From assembly GCA_910592205.1 (NCBI GenBank), contig CAJVPJ010000445.1, positions 1-24,926 of the forward strand: DNA of 24,926 nt, given 5' to 3'. The position numbers and the translations under genes were made by a program. Source of the DNA: Paraglomus occultum. Lineage: Eukaryota; Glomeromycota; Glomeromycetes; Paraglomerales; Paraglomeraceae. The notes below the pieces were generated by a model, which did no database searches, was not told the origin of the DNA, and worked only from the letters and a program-made list of their open reading frames with translations. Shown here piece after piece: positions 1-11,201 of this stretch (positions are counted from its first letter, which is position 1; each line of letters starts with the position of its first letter).

Positions 1-699
1 CTGAGACAAGTTGATTGGTCAATTTTGGTGTTGCACAAGAATATCGGTATAATCAGAGAAAATTTCATATCAACACTTATAAACCGTTCTGAAGATTGTA
101 TCGGTATAGCTTATAAAGACATTTATTAGAGTTTATCGGTATAAGCAGTACAATATAATAGGACTGGTTCGGGTAAACGAATTTTATCGGTATAACCAGT
201 TATTGGTATAAAAAAATATCGGTATGAAGAGGTTTGGCTGTATATTCATTTTTTCAACTATTATTTCCTCCAAGTTTAATAAAGCCGTAAGTGGAAACCT
301 GCTAGTTTTTTTTGCTTTGCTCTGCCAACAGATTTTAGCTGCCTAGTTCAGGAATGAATTAGAAAATTTGTTATTATATTATAATTTAATGGCTTCAACT
401 TTGAATAATCTATTTATTTGCGAGTTTATTTGATCGTCTTTATTATATTTTAATATTTCATAGAAATCAATACAGTTGAGTAGGGTCAAATTAATAAAAA
501 AATTTAATAGGTTCTGTTTGCCCCATTAAAAATTATGTGGAACTAGCTATCAAAGATATTAGTGGATCAGTATCTCCTATCTATAAACATTTCCGCCACC
601 CCCTGCATACTGATATTAATGTTTGTGACACAGCTAATAGTACTCGGAATGTATTTAATAAAAGTGTGCAAGACTTCAAAGTTAACAGTAATAACAACG
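1..699. other. 5' flanking region of the kinase-Sel1 gene
   Basis: This stretch is AT-rich and non-coding. Its first 230 bases hold the TATCGGTATA motif array listed separately; the rest has T- and A-rich runs. Short open frames overlapping 537-700 run into the kinase start region but carry no recognisable protein features. A TATA-like CTATAAAC lies near 580, roughly 120 bases upstream of the chosen kinase start. It could be the core promoter, but this is inference only. Confidence 0.5.
42..226. repeat. Array of six TATCGGTATA motifs
   Basis: The ten-base motif TATCGGTATA, or a one-base variant, starts near positions 42, 99, 134, 185, 201 and 217, always on the same strand. The copies are irregularly spaced at first (57, 35 and 51 bases) and then 16 bases apart for the last three. 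Variants are TATTGGTATA at 201 and TATCGGTATG at 217. The array may continue left of the window. It could be a decayed tandem repeat, a transposon end or a protein-binding array. Confidence 0.6.
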
Positions 700-3600
700 A
701 TGTCATCGATTGCCGCCAACAAGGAATGGTTAGAAAAAAGTCTTGAAAGCGAATACATTCGATTCTATCCTCATGATGCTTTAATAGATAGCAGTTGCAT
801 AGGCCATGGTGCATTTGGCGTAGTTTTCAAAGCAAAAGTAGCAGCATCGGGCATAACTGTTGCGTACAAGTTGATCGTAAACTCGGACGAAGACGAGTTT
901 TTCAAAAACTTTGTAAACGAGGTATGTAATCATGTATGACGAATTGCTGTTAGGTTATGAAATTGTAATTCTTATACTGTTCGTGTGGCCCGATATTACA
1001 GCTCAAGACACATCGTCGTGTAGATGACCATCCTAATATAATTCGATTCCTTGGTGTTAGCAAAGGTAAAGATGAAAAGATTTTATGTACGAGAAATAAG
1101 CATGAATATAATTTTTCTTTTGGCCTTTCAGATGTCGAGGGAAGATACTTGATGGTCTTTGATTATGCCGACAATGGTTCATTACGAAAATACTTATCGT
1201 CGCCAACCAACAAACTAGATTGGTCTGACAACTGTCAATTGGGTTTGGATATCGTTAACGGGTTGACATATATTCATCGAGTCGGAATCTTGCATAAAGA
1301 TTTAGTAAGTGTATTAGTCATAATTATTACACGTTTTCTATCACATATCACAGATTGTATATTGACATATTGCTTTCCTACGTTATCGCAATAACAAGTC
1401 TTCGAATAATGTATTGATTCACGGGAAAACGGCTAAAATTACCGATTTTGGGACATCTGAAAAATTATTACTGCAAAAGACTTGCTCAAACCACCAAGGC
1501 ACTCAAGCATATCTTGATCCTAAATGCTTCGATGGCAATGATAGCATACGTGATGAAAAATCCGACATTTTTAGCTTCGGGATTGTTTTATGGGAAATAT
1601 CCAGTAGAAAATATCCATGCAGTGAACTGGACAGTATATCAGATATTAAGCTTTATAGGCTGAGAGGTGGACGCCATGATGTAGTTCCAGGCACCCCAGA
1701 GGAGTATAAAATTTTATATACAGAATGCTGGGATAGTGATTCAGAGAAAAGACACACTGGCGACCAATGTTATCATAGATTAAAAAATATAATGAGAAGC
1801 CTGAACCAAGTACAAGTACCAAAGCTTGACATAACAATAAACCAAGATGAAGAGAAAATCAGTGATCATTCTCTTTCTCATAAGCTGTCAGAATTATACA
1901 ATGAATTTCAATTTAAAGGGAAATCAATGAAACAAATAGCTGGTCTTATGAAAAATTGGTTGATCCAAAATAGTCATAATAATAGCCAAGAAAGTGCATT
2001 GACTACACTAAAGGCTCATACTGACTGTGAACAATGCTTTTGCCTAATTGGGTTTTTTTATGCACATGGAATAGAAACAGAAACAGATCTTGGACAGGCC
2101 ATTCAATGGTATCAGCAATCAGCAAAGATGGGAAATGCTACAGCACAATATAACCTTGGTCATTGCTATGAATGTGGAACAGGATTGGAAGAGAATGTTC
2201 AAAAAGCAATTGAGCTGTATCAGAAAGCAGCTGACCAAGGATATGCTATGGCACAAAGTGCTCTTGGTATTGTCTATGTAAGTGGTATTGGAGTGGAAAA
2301 GAATGTTCAAAAAGCAGTTGAGTTGTTTCAGAAAGCAGCTGCACAAGGACATGCTGTGGCACAATGTTATCTTGGTGTTTGCTATGAGAATGGGACAGGA
2401 GTGGAAAAGAATATTCAAAAAGCAGTTGAGCTGTATCAAAAAGCAGCTGAACAAGGATATGATGGAGCACAATATAAATTTGGTTTCTGCTATGAGAATG
2501 GGATTGTTGTGGAAAAGAATTATCAAAAAGCAGTTGAATTGTTTCAGAAAGCAGCTGAACAAGAGCATGCTTTAGGCCAATGTAACCTTGGTTACTACTA
2601 TGAGAATGGAATTGGGGTAGAAAAGAATTTTCAAAAAGCAGTCGAGTTATATCAGAAATCAGCTGAGCAAGGACAGGCCATTGCACAGTATTATCTTGGT
2701 ATTTGTTATAAGAATGGGACAGGAGTGGAAAAAAATATTCAAAAAACAGTTGAGCTGTATCAGAAAGCAGCTGAAAAAGGACAGCATATGGCACAGTGTT
2801 ATCTTGGTGTTTGTTATGAGAATGGAACAGGAGTGGAAAAGAATGTTCAAAAAGCAGTTGAGCTGTATGAGAAAGCAGCTGAACAAGGATTTGATGTAGC
2901 ACAATATAATCTAGGTTATTGCTATGAGAAAGGAATTGGAGTGGAAAAGAATATTGAAAAAGCAGTTGAGTTATATTTGAAAGCAGCTGACCAAGGGAAT
3001 GATGTAGCACAATATAATCTTCGTATTTGTAGGGCAGGAGTAGGAGCAGAAAAAACGGCTGAACAACCATCTAATATAGCACAATATAATCTTGGTACAC
3101 AAGTGGAAGCAAATGTTCAAAAAGCAGTTGAGCTGTACCAGAAATCAGCTGAACGTGGATATGCTATGGCACAACATAATCTTGGTTACTGCTATATGAA
3201 TGGGATTGGAGTGGAAAAAAATATTCAAAAAGCATTTGAACTGATTCACAAAGCAGCTGCACAAGGACTGGCTTTGGCACAATGTTATCTTGGTATTTGC
3301 TATAGGAATGGTATTGGAGTGGAAAGGAATATCCAAAAAGCAGTTGAGCTGTATCAAAAAGCTGCTGAACAAGGACACAGTGTAGCACAATATAATCTTG
3401 CTTATTGTTATGAGTGTGGAATAGGAGTAGAAAAGGATATTCCAAAAGCAGTTGAGCTATATTCAAAATCAGCTGACCAAGGACATGCTATAGCACAATG
3501 TGCTCTTGGTAATGGTTATATGAATGGTTTTGGAGTGGAAAAGAATGTCCAAAAAGCAGTTGAGTTGTTTCAAAAAGCAGCTGAACAAGGACATGAGGTA

Positions 3601-3753
3601 GCACAATATCAGCTTAGTTCTTGTTATATGAATGGGATTGGAGTAGAAAAAAATGTTCAAAAAGCATTAGAGCTGTGTCAAAAATCAGCTGATCAAGGAT
3701 ATGCCATGGCACAATGTAGTCTTGGTTATCTCTTACTCATGAATAATAAATGA
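700..3753 (+). CDS. TKL-type protein kinase fused to Sel1 repeats
   Basis: Predicted intracellular protein kinase of 937 residues. Exons are 700-921, 1002-1065, 1132-1304 and 1399-3753, all flanked by GT-AG. The kinase domain spans about residues 28-265. It has the glycine loop G35-x-G37-xx-G40, the ATP lysine K57 in VAYK, the helix-C glutamate E74 at the first exon junction, a catalytic loop H150-K151-D152 with N157, and D169-F-G. The APE motif is degenerate (DPK), as I recall for kinases of these fungi. Sel1 repeats, helix-turn-helix units that usually bind protein partners, run from about residue 367 to the end. The start at 700 was chosen because the next residues read as the usual short lead into the glycine loop; an ATG-less upstream extension in frame looks non-coding. 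Kinase-Sel1 fusions are typical of arbuscular mycorrhizal fungi. Substrate and role are unknown. An AATAAA lies at 4043-4048. Confidence 0.9.
2038..3750 (+). repeat. Tandem Sel1 repeat block (about 16 units of 108 bp)
   Basis: This lies within the last exon of the kinase gene. Units of 36 codons start at 2038, 2146, 2254, 2362, 2470, 2578, 2686, 2794 and 2902. Two shortened units follow at 3010 (24 codons) and 3082 (30 codons), then full units at 3172, 3280, 3388, 3496 and 3604, and a 13-codon stub from 3712 to the stop. The typical unit reads QxxLGxCYxNGxGVEKN followed by xQKAVELYQKAAEQGxAxA. Neighbouring units are very similar in DNA as well as protein, which points to recent duplication. 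The first unit (TETDLGQAIQWY) is the most divergent. Confidence 0.92.
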
Positions 3754-4855
3754 GTAATTGAAAGGCTTGAGAATATTAATATAGCTGTTCTCTAAATTTG
3801 TCTTTGTATAGACTATTTCACCATTACCAGATCCAATCCCCTTAATTACCAAGGTACATATGTGGAGTGTCTTATTCTTGCCCAATAGTTCACATACATA
3901 TTACTTTCACATTGATATATTGAGTAATGAAATCAGTATTCCACAACTCTTAATCTATGTGATCAAAGAAAATTAGTTAGATGTGTTTTACATCCATTAC
4001 ATGTTACACAGTAAGAGTTCTGTTACCTTTGAACATATTTTAAATAAAATTGGTAATTATATCTCCAACTGAATGTTTCATCTTCTTGACTGACAACATA
4101 ATTTCTGTTTTATGAGTCTCATTCAAAGCAGTGTATAAACAGCTTTAGCGGTCCCACCGTAGTTGTATCAATAAAGGACCACTAAATCAGAGCAGTATAT
4201 ATTGAATTCGATTATACTATGTGGGAGGGCTGCTCCAAGAAGGCGATGACAAAAAGTTTAATTGCATCAAAGTGACAATGCTCACTATTACTAAATTAAC
4301 GTATCGACGAATACTTTTTGTTTTGTAGGTGAGTATGAGTGTAGTAATAACATCACCGTATACAGTCGTATAAATATAGTAATAGTAACCATGTTGCGTG
4401 ATTGATGTGAGGTGATAAGACGAGTAGTATACCGGATGTTCCGCCACAATGATAAGGCAATGGGTTGGGTACTACGATTTATGTGGCGTGGTGAAGAATT
4501 TCTTTGATACACTCGACTGTGGCGTGATGAAAAATTAATGTAACGTTGATATAATTAATTGTTCTACGCAATTATTCTACATTACTAAAACATGAACTAG
4601 TACCATTTAATTTTAAAACTTATAAATAGTCGTACTGTCCTTTATTCAAAAAAGAAAGAAAGAAAGAGAGAGAGAAGAAAAAAAAAGAAAAAGAAAAAGA
4701 AAAAAAGAAACTTATAGATCGATTTCTAATAAACACACATATTACTTAATTAATTATACCCTTAGTTTCTCATAAAATTTCTTTAATTAACAATCAATGC
4801 CAGCGTTTACGTCATTGATGGTATATATTATCGGAGAAAGTATAGAGCAGTTTAA
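3754..4855. other. Intergenic region downstream of the kinase gene
   Basis: AT-rich, with no convincing gene. A polyadenylation-type AATAAA occurs at 4043-4048. A 19-base direct repeat (TGTGGCGTGRTGAARAATT) lies at 4482-4500 and 4518-4536, differing at two bases. A purine-only low-complexity tract lies at about 4648-4709. Antisense open frames between 4217 and 4512 show no protein-like features. Confidence 0.6.
4648..4709. repeat. Purine-rich low-complexity tract (GAAA/GA)n
   Basis: This is a run of only A and G, made of GAAA repeats, then GA repeats, then A-rich GAAAAA repeats. It looks like a decayed compound microsatellite. No function is visible. Confidence 0.8.
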
Positions 4856-5182
4856 TTACGAAATACAAAGAGGAATAGGATACCTGATGGAGAGCCGCAA
4901 CGTATTCGCTTTACGTACTTTATTCCTGAACCAGAAACAAGGGCTCATAGAAGCGACGAATGTATTGAATCATTGACTGGCGGTGCATTACAGACGAATC
5001 TTGTCTATGGAAAATTTTCCTATTTGCTTAACGATAACTCCCTTGACATGGTAATTTTCTCTTGCGTGCTACTTCCGATCGGCAGCGCAGATTACCCTGC
5101 CCTAAAGCACCGATGGTCACCAAATTTATCGGAAAAATTACGAACGCACCTCTCTTCTGTCACTAATACTTGGGCAGTGTAG
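4856..5182 (+). pseudogene. Coding-like fragment of unknown origin
   Basis: A reading frame stays open for 108 codons before a TAG at 5180, but it has no ATG near its beginning and starts directly after a TAA. The composition looks protein-like (for example the segments RIRFTYFIPEPETR and ECIESLTGGALQTN), unlike the surrounding low-complexity DNA. It could be an internal or last exon of an unrecognised gene, or the relic of one. I do not recognise the family. No partner exon was found nearby. Confidence 0.3.
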
Positions 5183-6247
5183 CGTAACGCTTATCAATAA
5201 TATTAGTATACACGCAAATGTAATAATCGACACGTTTTTAAAAAAGAATTCCATTTTCTTTTTCTGAATCTTTAATGTGCCAGTTTTTAATGGTAGGGCA
5301 CAGAATTCCAATAATGTAATACTTTGTTCATTAACAGTTTGATAGTTTACCTTATACTGCTTTTCAAAAAAGATGCGTCAGCAAAACGAAGAATAAATTA
5401 AAAAACAAATTATTGGTCAGAAACGAGTCTTATTATTACCTATTTTGAGTACACATTCAGGGTCTTAAAGATATAATGCTTTTGCCACTTCACTTCCATA
5501 AATACAACCTTCCGTTTTCTGCAATGCAACTGAATTTGCGAATTTCCATTCGTATTCTAGTGGACTTATTTTCCTAAATGCAATTCATGTAATTTACTTA
5601 ATGTATTTGTTACGGAAAAATAATCAAAACAAGGTACATTTGTTTCACGTACTGCAATACCAAGTCATCAACATTATTGTTTTGAGTTTTATAGGTGACA
5701 ATTTTGACGCAGAAAAGTTTTAATTGATTATCACTGTTATAGACTACTTGTGCAAAGAAATGATTTTTTCAATGGCTGAGTTTAAAAATTATTTGTTTTA
5801 TTTTACAAATAGCTTTGAACTAGCGGGAAGAGCTCCAATTGTTTAACGTAGATGTTTAATGACAAACCAGTATTACACAATTCCCAGTTAACTATATTAA
5901 TAACCAAAAATTTTATCTGTTTAGTCGACGCAAATAGTTGAAATATTTTTCCTCACAGGAAAAATTTCCACAAGTGCAAAAATCTCGTAAATGCGATGTA
6001 GCACTTATGGAGGTTTTATTGTACGAACGTATTTACTATAAATAGGATCACAAGGTATTTTTCTAAGCATATATGAATACGTAACTTTTTGGCACGTCAT
6101 TACTTATACTGTCAATTAATTTGTTCAGAAATTCCGTGAAAAAAAGTGTAACTGTTGGCATACAACAAAAAAAGCGATTGGATTCTGCAGGCCAAGACGC
6201 GATAATTCCGTTGTATAAAATATGCAATAATTGTTCCGAATGACTAA
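5183..6247. other. Intergenic, nothing recognisable
   Basis: AT-rich sequence with frequent stops in every frame. One copy of a weak dispersed motif (ATTTTGACGCAGAAAA, followed by TTTTAATTGAT) lies near 5701-5726; a related stretch lies near 7421-7455. I see no gene, RNA or structured element. Confidence 0.5.
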
Positions 6248-6508
6248 AGGAAAAAAAGCGAATATATATATATAAAGTCAGCAGAAAAACAAAAGCGTAA
6301 TATTATCTCGAAACAGCAGTTTATCCAGCACATCACAGATCTTCCAGATTTTCTAATATCTCGCAAACGTGGCAGCACAGTTTCGGAGCCAATCAATTCT
6401 AGATCGATTATCGAACAAAATTGCCCTACGTCGAACAAATATAAATTTCATAGTATTAATACAAAAGCACTTTTAAAATTATATGAGTGTTTAAATTCTT
6501 TGTTGTAA
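6248..6508 (+). pseudogene. Short coding-like fragment without a start codon
   Basis: A frame stays open for 86 codons after a TAA and before the TAA at 6506-6508, with no in-frame ATG. From about 6302 the translation is balanced and protein-like (segments such as SKQQFIQHITDLPDFL and RGSTVSEPINSRSI). The DNA before that is an A-rich and TA-repeat stretch. It may be an old exon or chance. No family is recognised and confidence is low. Confidence 0.2.
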
Positions 6509-9500
6509 AGTTATGAGTCACTTATGAGTAGATATTGTAGCAGAATGCAAGCATCGTTGATCTCCAGTGTTGTCTGCTTACACTCGGAGCATTATTCAGT
6601 TAGATACACTGATTACTTGCATGCGTTTGGGACAAAGGAATTCTTCGTCTACCCAATTTCTTTGCAAAACTTATAATACTCAAAATTTTCACATTACGAA
6701 ATACCTACCTTACCGCTAGTAGTTTTGTCTTTTGGGAGAGTTTCAGTACCAGCATATTCAAAACTGCTTTCATAACAGATCCAGATGTGATAAGAGAGTA
6801 CAAAAAGACTTCAACGCAGTAACGGCCTAAGTTACGTATAATGCAATCCTAGTTTTATTAGAATTTTGGAGCAAGAAAAGTTGAGGGTAGACATCGTTTT
6901 TTAAAAACTTTGATATTTTATATTGTTTACCAGCAAAATGTTGTATACTGTAGTAGTTAATTAAACAACAGCCTCTGTACAGAGCTGATGCTCAGAATGC
7001 TTATGTCTCGACGGCGAGAAAAGATTGCGTTATTTAATCGTTGATTGCGAATTAATATCTATTAGCGATGAAATAAAATCTAACTTATTTAATTATGAAT
7101 AAGCCAACGTAATAAGTAAGTCAATGTTATTTGGTAAACGCCTTTATATCGCCACAGCATCAGTTGTGTTTAATTCGTAGACATCTCATCAAGTATATCA
7201 TAGTGTCTAATATTGATTTGTCTAATTATTCATAGCGATAATACGACTGCTCTCGCAAAAACTAGTAAGTCTTACCAAATTGTCAATATTCATTTATGGT
7301 ATTTTATTCACACGATCGGTTGTATTATAAATTCAAACTCAAATTCCAACCGTTGAAAAGGCACAAACTTTGGGTTTGAACGTTTACTAGACCAGGAAAG
7401 TTACTTTTTCGTATGTTGAAATTTTGATACAGAAAAAGTTTAATTAGTCGTTCTAAAGTTTCTTGAATTTCTTACTTTGTATTGAGACACATGACATATG
7501 TTTGAGACATGCATTAGTATTGATCTTTACATTAGTCAGTATTATTGTTATAATACGTGATATATAATGTTTATTAATTCCATTGACACCTCAAAATAGT
7601 ATATGACAATAATTACGAATCATTTGATTGAAATTTTCATAGTTGTGATATTACTATTTGTGAAGGGGGAGAGAATAATAATAAATAATTTCACCTCTGC
7701 CGTATATCGATATTAAATAGCTCGGTTGGCTATATGTGAAGTTTATTGGTCAGCTCGGTTGTATAATAAATCTGTGGAACCCATATTTGGAAATTTCGGA
7801 ATTGTCCGATCATGAAGATCTTAATAAGATTTAGAAAAGAATATTAATAAATGGAATGTTCCAAGTTTATTTATACGCCATATTTAGAGGTCATGTTACT
7901 AGAGAGCAAAGAAATACGTAGCAATTTTTATTATACACAGTAAAATATGCGATCAAATCTATGTTGTTCCAGTCGTTTGTATTCGCTGATCACTTTACAT
8001 GTAGTGTTACAACTTTATGAAAAACCTCTGTCTAGGCTTCTTGAGTGAGCACCTCGTCTATAGTTAGCAAAAAGTTATAGTAGCTTGTAATGTAATTCAT
8101 TTGCTTGTAACAAACGCTCCCTGCTCGCTGAGCGCACACCACGACTTTGGTAACATCAAGATAAATTTAATTTCACCAACTTTTGCTCTCTTGTTTCTAC
8201 TGGTAAGTAAACTAGTTTTTTAACTTGGGTAATGACGAGTGTGTGACATAAGGTTATGACAGGTACTACTGATATAAAAATATTCACTATATCTGGATTG
8301 TTGTTTACCTCAATCGGCTATTCTTTGTATTGATCTTTGTTATTTTGCGTGAGTGTAACGTTAAGTGATGAGAAGCGTCTTCACGCTAAAAAAGTATATG
8401 AAATTTGATGCAAAATGTATAGAATGTACGTTGGAAATCAAATAAATACATATAATAAAGTATATACAACATAATATCATTTAGCAACTTGGACGACAGC
8501 TTTTGGGGTGCAAAGTTTTATTTGTGAACATGTATATTAACGCAGCGTATTACTGTAATTTACAAACTTAAACTCGCACACAAGTCGAGAATCGCTAAAA
8601 TGTTTCAAAATTGTTTATATTTACACCCGTTGGCTTTGTTCATCATTGTAATAAAGTCTGTTCTAGTTTGGTCATTAAAAGGGTTATACAGCAGCTTGAC
8701 TATTACTCTCATCACAAACGGGACATTAATTTGCAAAATATTGAGCCCGTAAATTTATAATATTATAATAACAGTGGTAATGTTACATAAAATATATGGT
8801 CGCAATGGTAGAAGGAGAAAATTACCGGAGTCGAGCTTTTCGATAATTTGATTTTGTACGTCAAAACTGTTATGTAAACCTGACGTTATAACTACTTTTT
8901 TACGCATCTAAATAGATGGTGAGACTAAACAACAGAATATGTGGTAGTAAAAAACGAATACTTTTTACCAGTTAACAGCTTTAAACAATAGAACAGTACG
9001 TTCTATAGAATTGGAAATTTAAATTTAGGCTCTTTCCATAATTTTTGATCGATCTTGTGGAGACAAATTAATTTGTTGGATACCGACTTGCAGATTTGTC
9101 TCCAAACCTGCTGCACAAGGTTCTGCTGACTATCAGGCATATTTAATATAATATTTTCCACAATTATTTGTAAGCATGAGAATAGTTGCATACTACACAT
9201 CAATGAAGGCTTGCAATCGTGTGTCGCAATTTGCATAACACTGATTTGTATCCAGCAAGTTAATAGTTGTTGGGCTTAGAAATGGTTTAAATAGTTCGGA
9301 GCAGTAATATACGTATTGACAGTACATTTATGCGTTTAATTCTATGGAGTTATCAAAACAAATGTTTAAGCAAAAGTTTATCATTGCTGAGTTTGCAATA
9401 AGCTTAGACTAAAAACGTATGTGATACAATTAAGTTTTGTGAAGAATCCACATTTTCGTTAGACTGCGGCCAATGCAAAATTGAATGAAATAACTGCGGC

Positions 9501-11036
9501 GGTATGTTAACGCAGCGCTTTAAAAAACTGCTAATTTGGAATGAGTCATAATGACTAATAATGATTTCCAGAAAGTGATAAAATTAACCAGCGGATGCGC
9601 AGCACGATAAAACCATAAAATTAAATAGTTAGTTAGTGCAAATGTGTACGTCTTTATGTCTGTTTCATACGTGTTATAAAGACAACGTTTACTGTTATTA
9701 GTGCCCTGATTAGAGACTTTACTATCACACAATGTTGATTCTTGAGACACAAATCAATAACGATGAGTCGAATGATATCAAATGTCTCTACTCCAGACAG
9801 TATTGTTGAATTTATGCTAATAGGCGTACTTGATTTTATTGTACCAGATTAAGAGAGAACGCACTGTTGTAATTGTTGTTGCGCGAATACTTATGAATAC
9901 AATTTTATAATGTCTTTAATGCTACATATGAAATTATTATTACAGACTCGAAGGTTATCTCTCCGAAAAATGGTTCTATTATCGAAAACATTTTGCCTAG
10001 ATACGGTTTAATCTCGTATATTTATGCAGAGTACATTGTAAATTAAACCATCGTTTTTATTTAACCGTTTATGGCTGATGCTTGCAAAGTAAAAATAAGA
10101 AAAACCATGCAGTTTTTTTTAAAACTCCCTCTCTATTTGATAATAATTTCGGCTTACGTAAAATTTGATTTCGTTCCATTATCTGAAATTCTAAAAAGTA
10201 ATAGCTCGAATATTGTGATTTGTTTATAATTTGCAAGGCAATCCGATTTTTAGCAATTTAATTATATTTAAATAACAAATTTTGAAACGCAAGTCACAAG
10301 TCAGTTATTTCTTCCAGGCAAAAAGTAATGCTCCCCTTACGCTTCAGTTTTCAAGCGTCACATTGAAAGTGCGGGTTTTTCGGTCTGAGTGTGTCCCCTA
10401 ATGAATAATTATAGCTGGGCCCATTTGGTAGGTCAGTCTTTGAATTAGAATGGATCACAGTCTATCACCTTTCGTGGGGTTGAGTTTCGGAGAATGGCTG
10501 CAATATGCCCGAACCAGGTTTGTTAGTTGCTATTACTAACCGTTTAGTCAGCGTATTAACAGAAGGCCGAACGTAACGACGACGATATTTTGTGCAGCAG
10601 TCAAACCGGATTTTTTCTGGAGGGGGTTGAAACATGATGAAAAATGTTATCTTCTTTGTTTAAAGTTAAATTTTGTACGCTATAATACAGGTTTAAAGAA
10701 TATTACTATACATTGAATCCACTAAATAACTATCCAGCTTCAATCACTATTGATTATCTTATGATCATTCGGCGGCAACAATTTTAATAAGATTATGTTT
10801 ACCTTATTCGGTTGTGCGACTTTTAAGGACATGACCGAGTTTTACGGCAGTCACCATGATTGTATGTTGTAATAAAGTATTACTTACAAACTGTTGTTGC
10901 CAGGTTAGAAAGTAACCGTCAATAGTCTTGTTTAAAGAAAGTTTTTTACTTATCGTAATATAGAACGCAATATTTTGATCAATAGATAATATTGGGATAC
11001 ATATTTTAGTTTAGAGTTCATGATGTAAGACAGATA
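6509..11036. other. Long intergenic stretch
   Basis: About 4.5 kb of AT-rich DNA with no convincing gene. A copy of the motif GTTTAATTAGTCGTTCTA sits at 7438-7455, with a near-identical copy at 23813-23830. A perfect 12-base palindrome, CTCTGTACAGAG, lies at 6973-6984. AGCTCGGTTG appears twice near 7720-7765. At 10450 an ATG opens a 29-codon frame with a possible GT donor at 10518; by itself this is too little to call a gene. Antisense frames at 9003-9236 and 9520-9750 look like noise. Confidence 0.5.
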
Positions 11037-11201
11037 ATGGATTATGCAATCACAATGAATCTGCAAAAAGAAAGAAGATGCTTTACTTGGTCTGTTGTGT
11101 CTGGATGCTATGCAGTGAAAATCACTCGGTCACCCCCAGCCATTGGAAAACCCGGTCTTGAAAATTCCGGCATATACAGTGGCCGATATAAAGAGGTTTA
11201 G
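11037..11201 (+). other. Small ORF in a GC-richer patch, possible repeat relic
   Basis: A 54-codon frame starts with ATG at 11037 and ends with TAG. Its second half (about 11110-11195) is clearly richer in G and C than its surroundings and contains segments such as TRSPPAIGKPGLENSG. This patch may be a fragment of a dispersed repeat or transposon rather than a gene. I do not recognise it. Confidence 0.2.

Noticed and set aside
537-746. Small plus-strand open frame upstream of the kinase
   Set aside because: It overlaps the kinase start in another frame and has no recognisable sequence features.
2119-3660. Long antisense open frames opposite the Sel1 repeats
   Set aside because: They repeat with the same 108-base period and are a by-product of the Sel1 coding sequence; their translation is Leu/Phe/Ser-rich with no independent features.
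2038-3750. Regular repeats as a CRISPR array
   Set aside because: The repeats are coding, in frame, without spacers, and match Sel1 units.
6973-6984. Perfect palindrome CTCTGTACAGAG
   Set aside because: It is isolated, with no repeat or gene context; a 12-base palindrome is not remarkable in a window of this size.
9003-9750. Minus-strand open frames at 9003-9236 and 9520-9750
   Set aside because: They have no recognisable domain, signal or splice partners; chance frames in AT-rich DNA.
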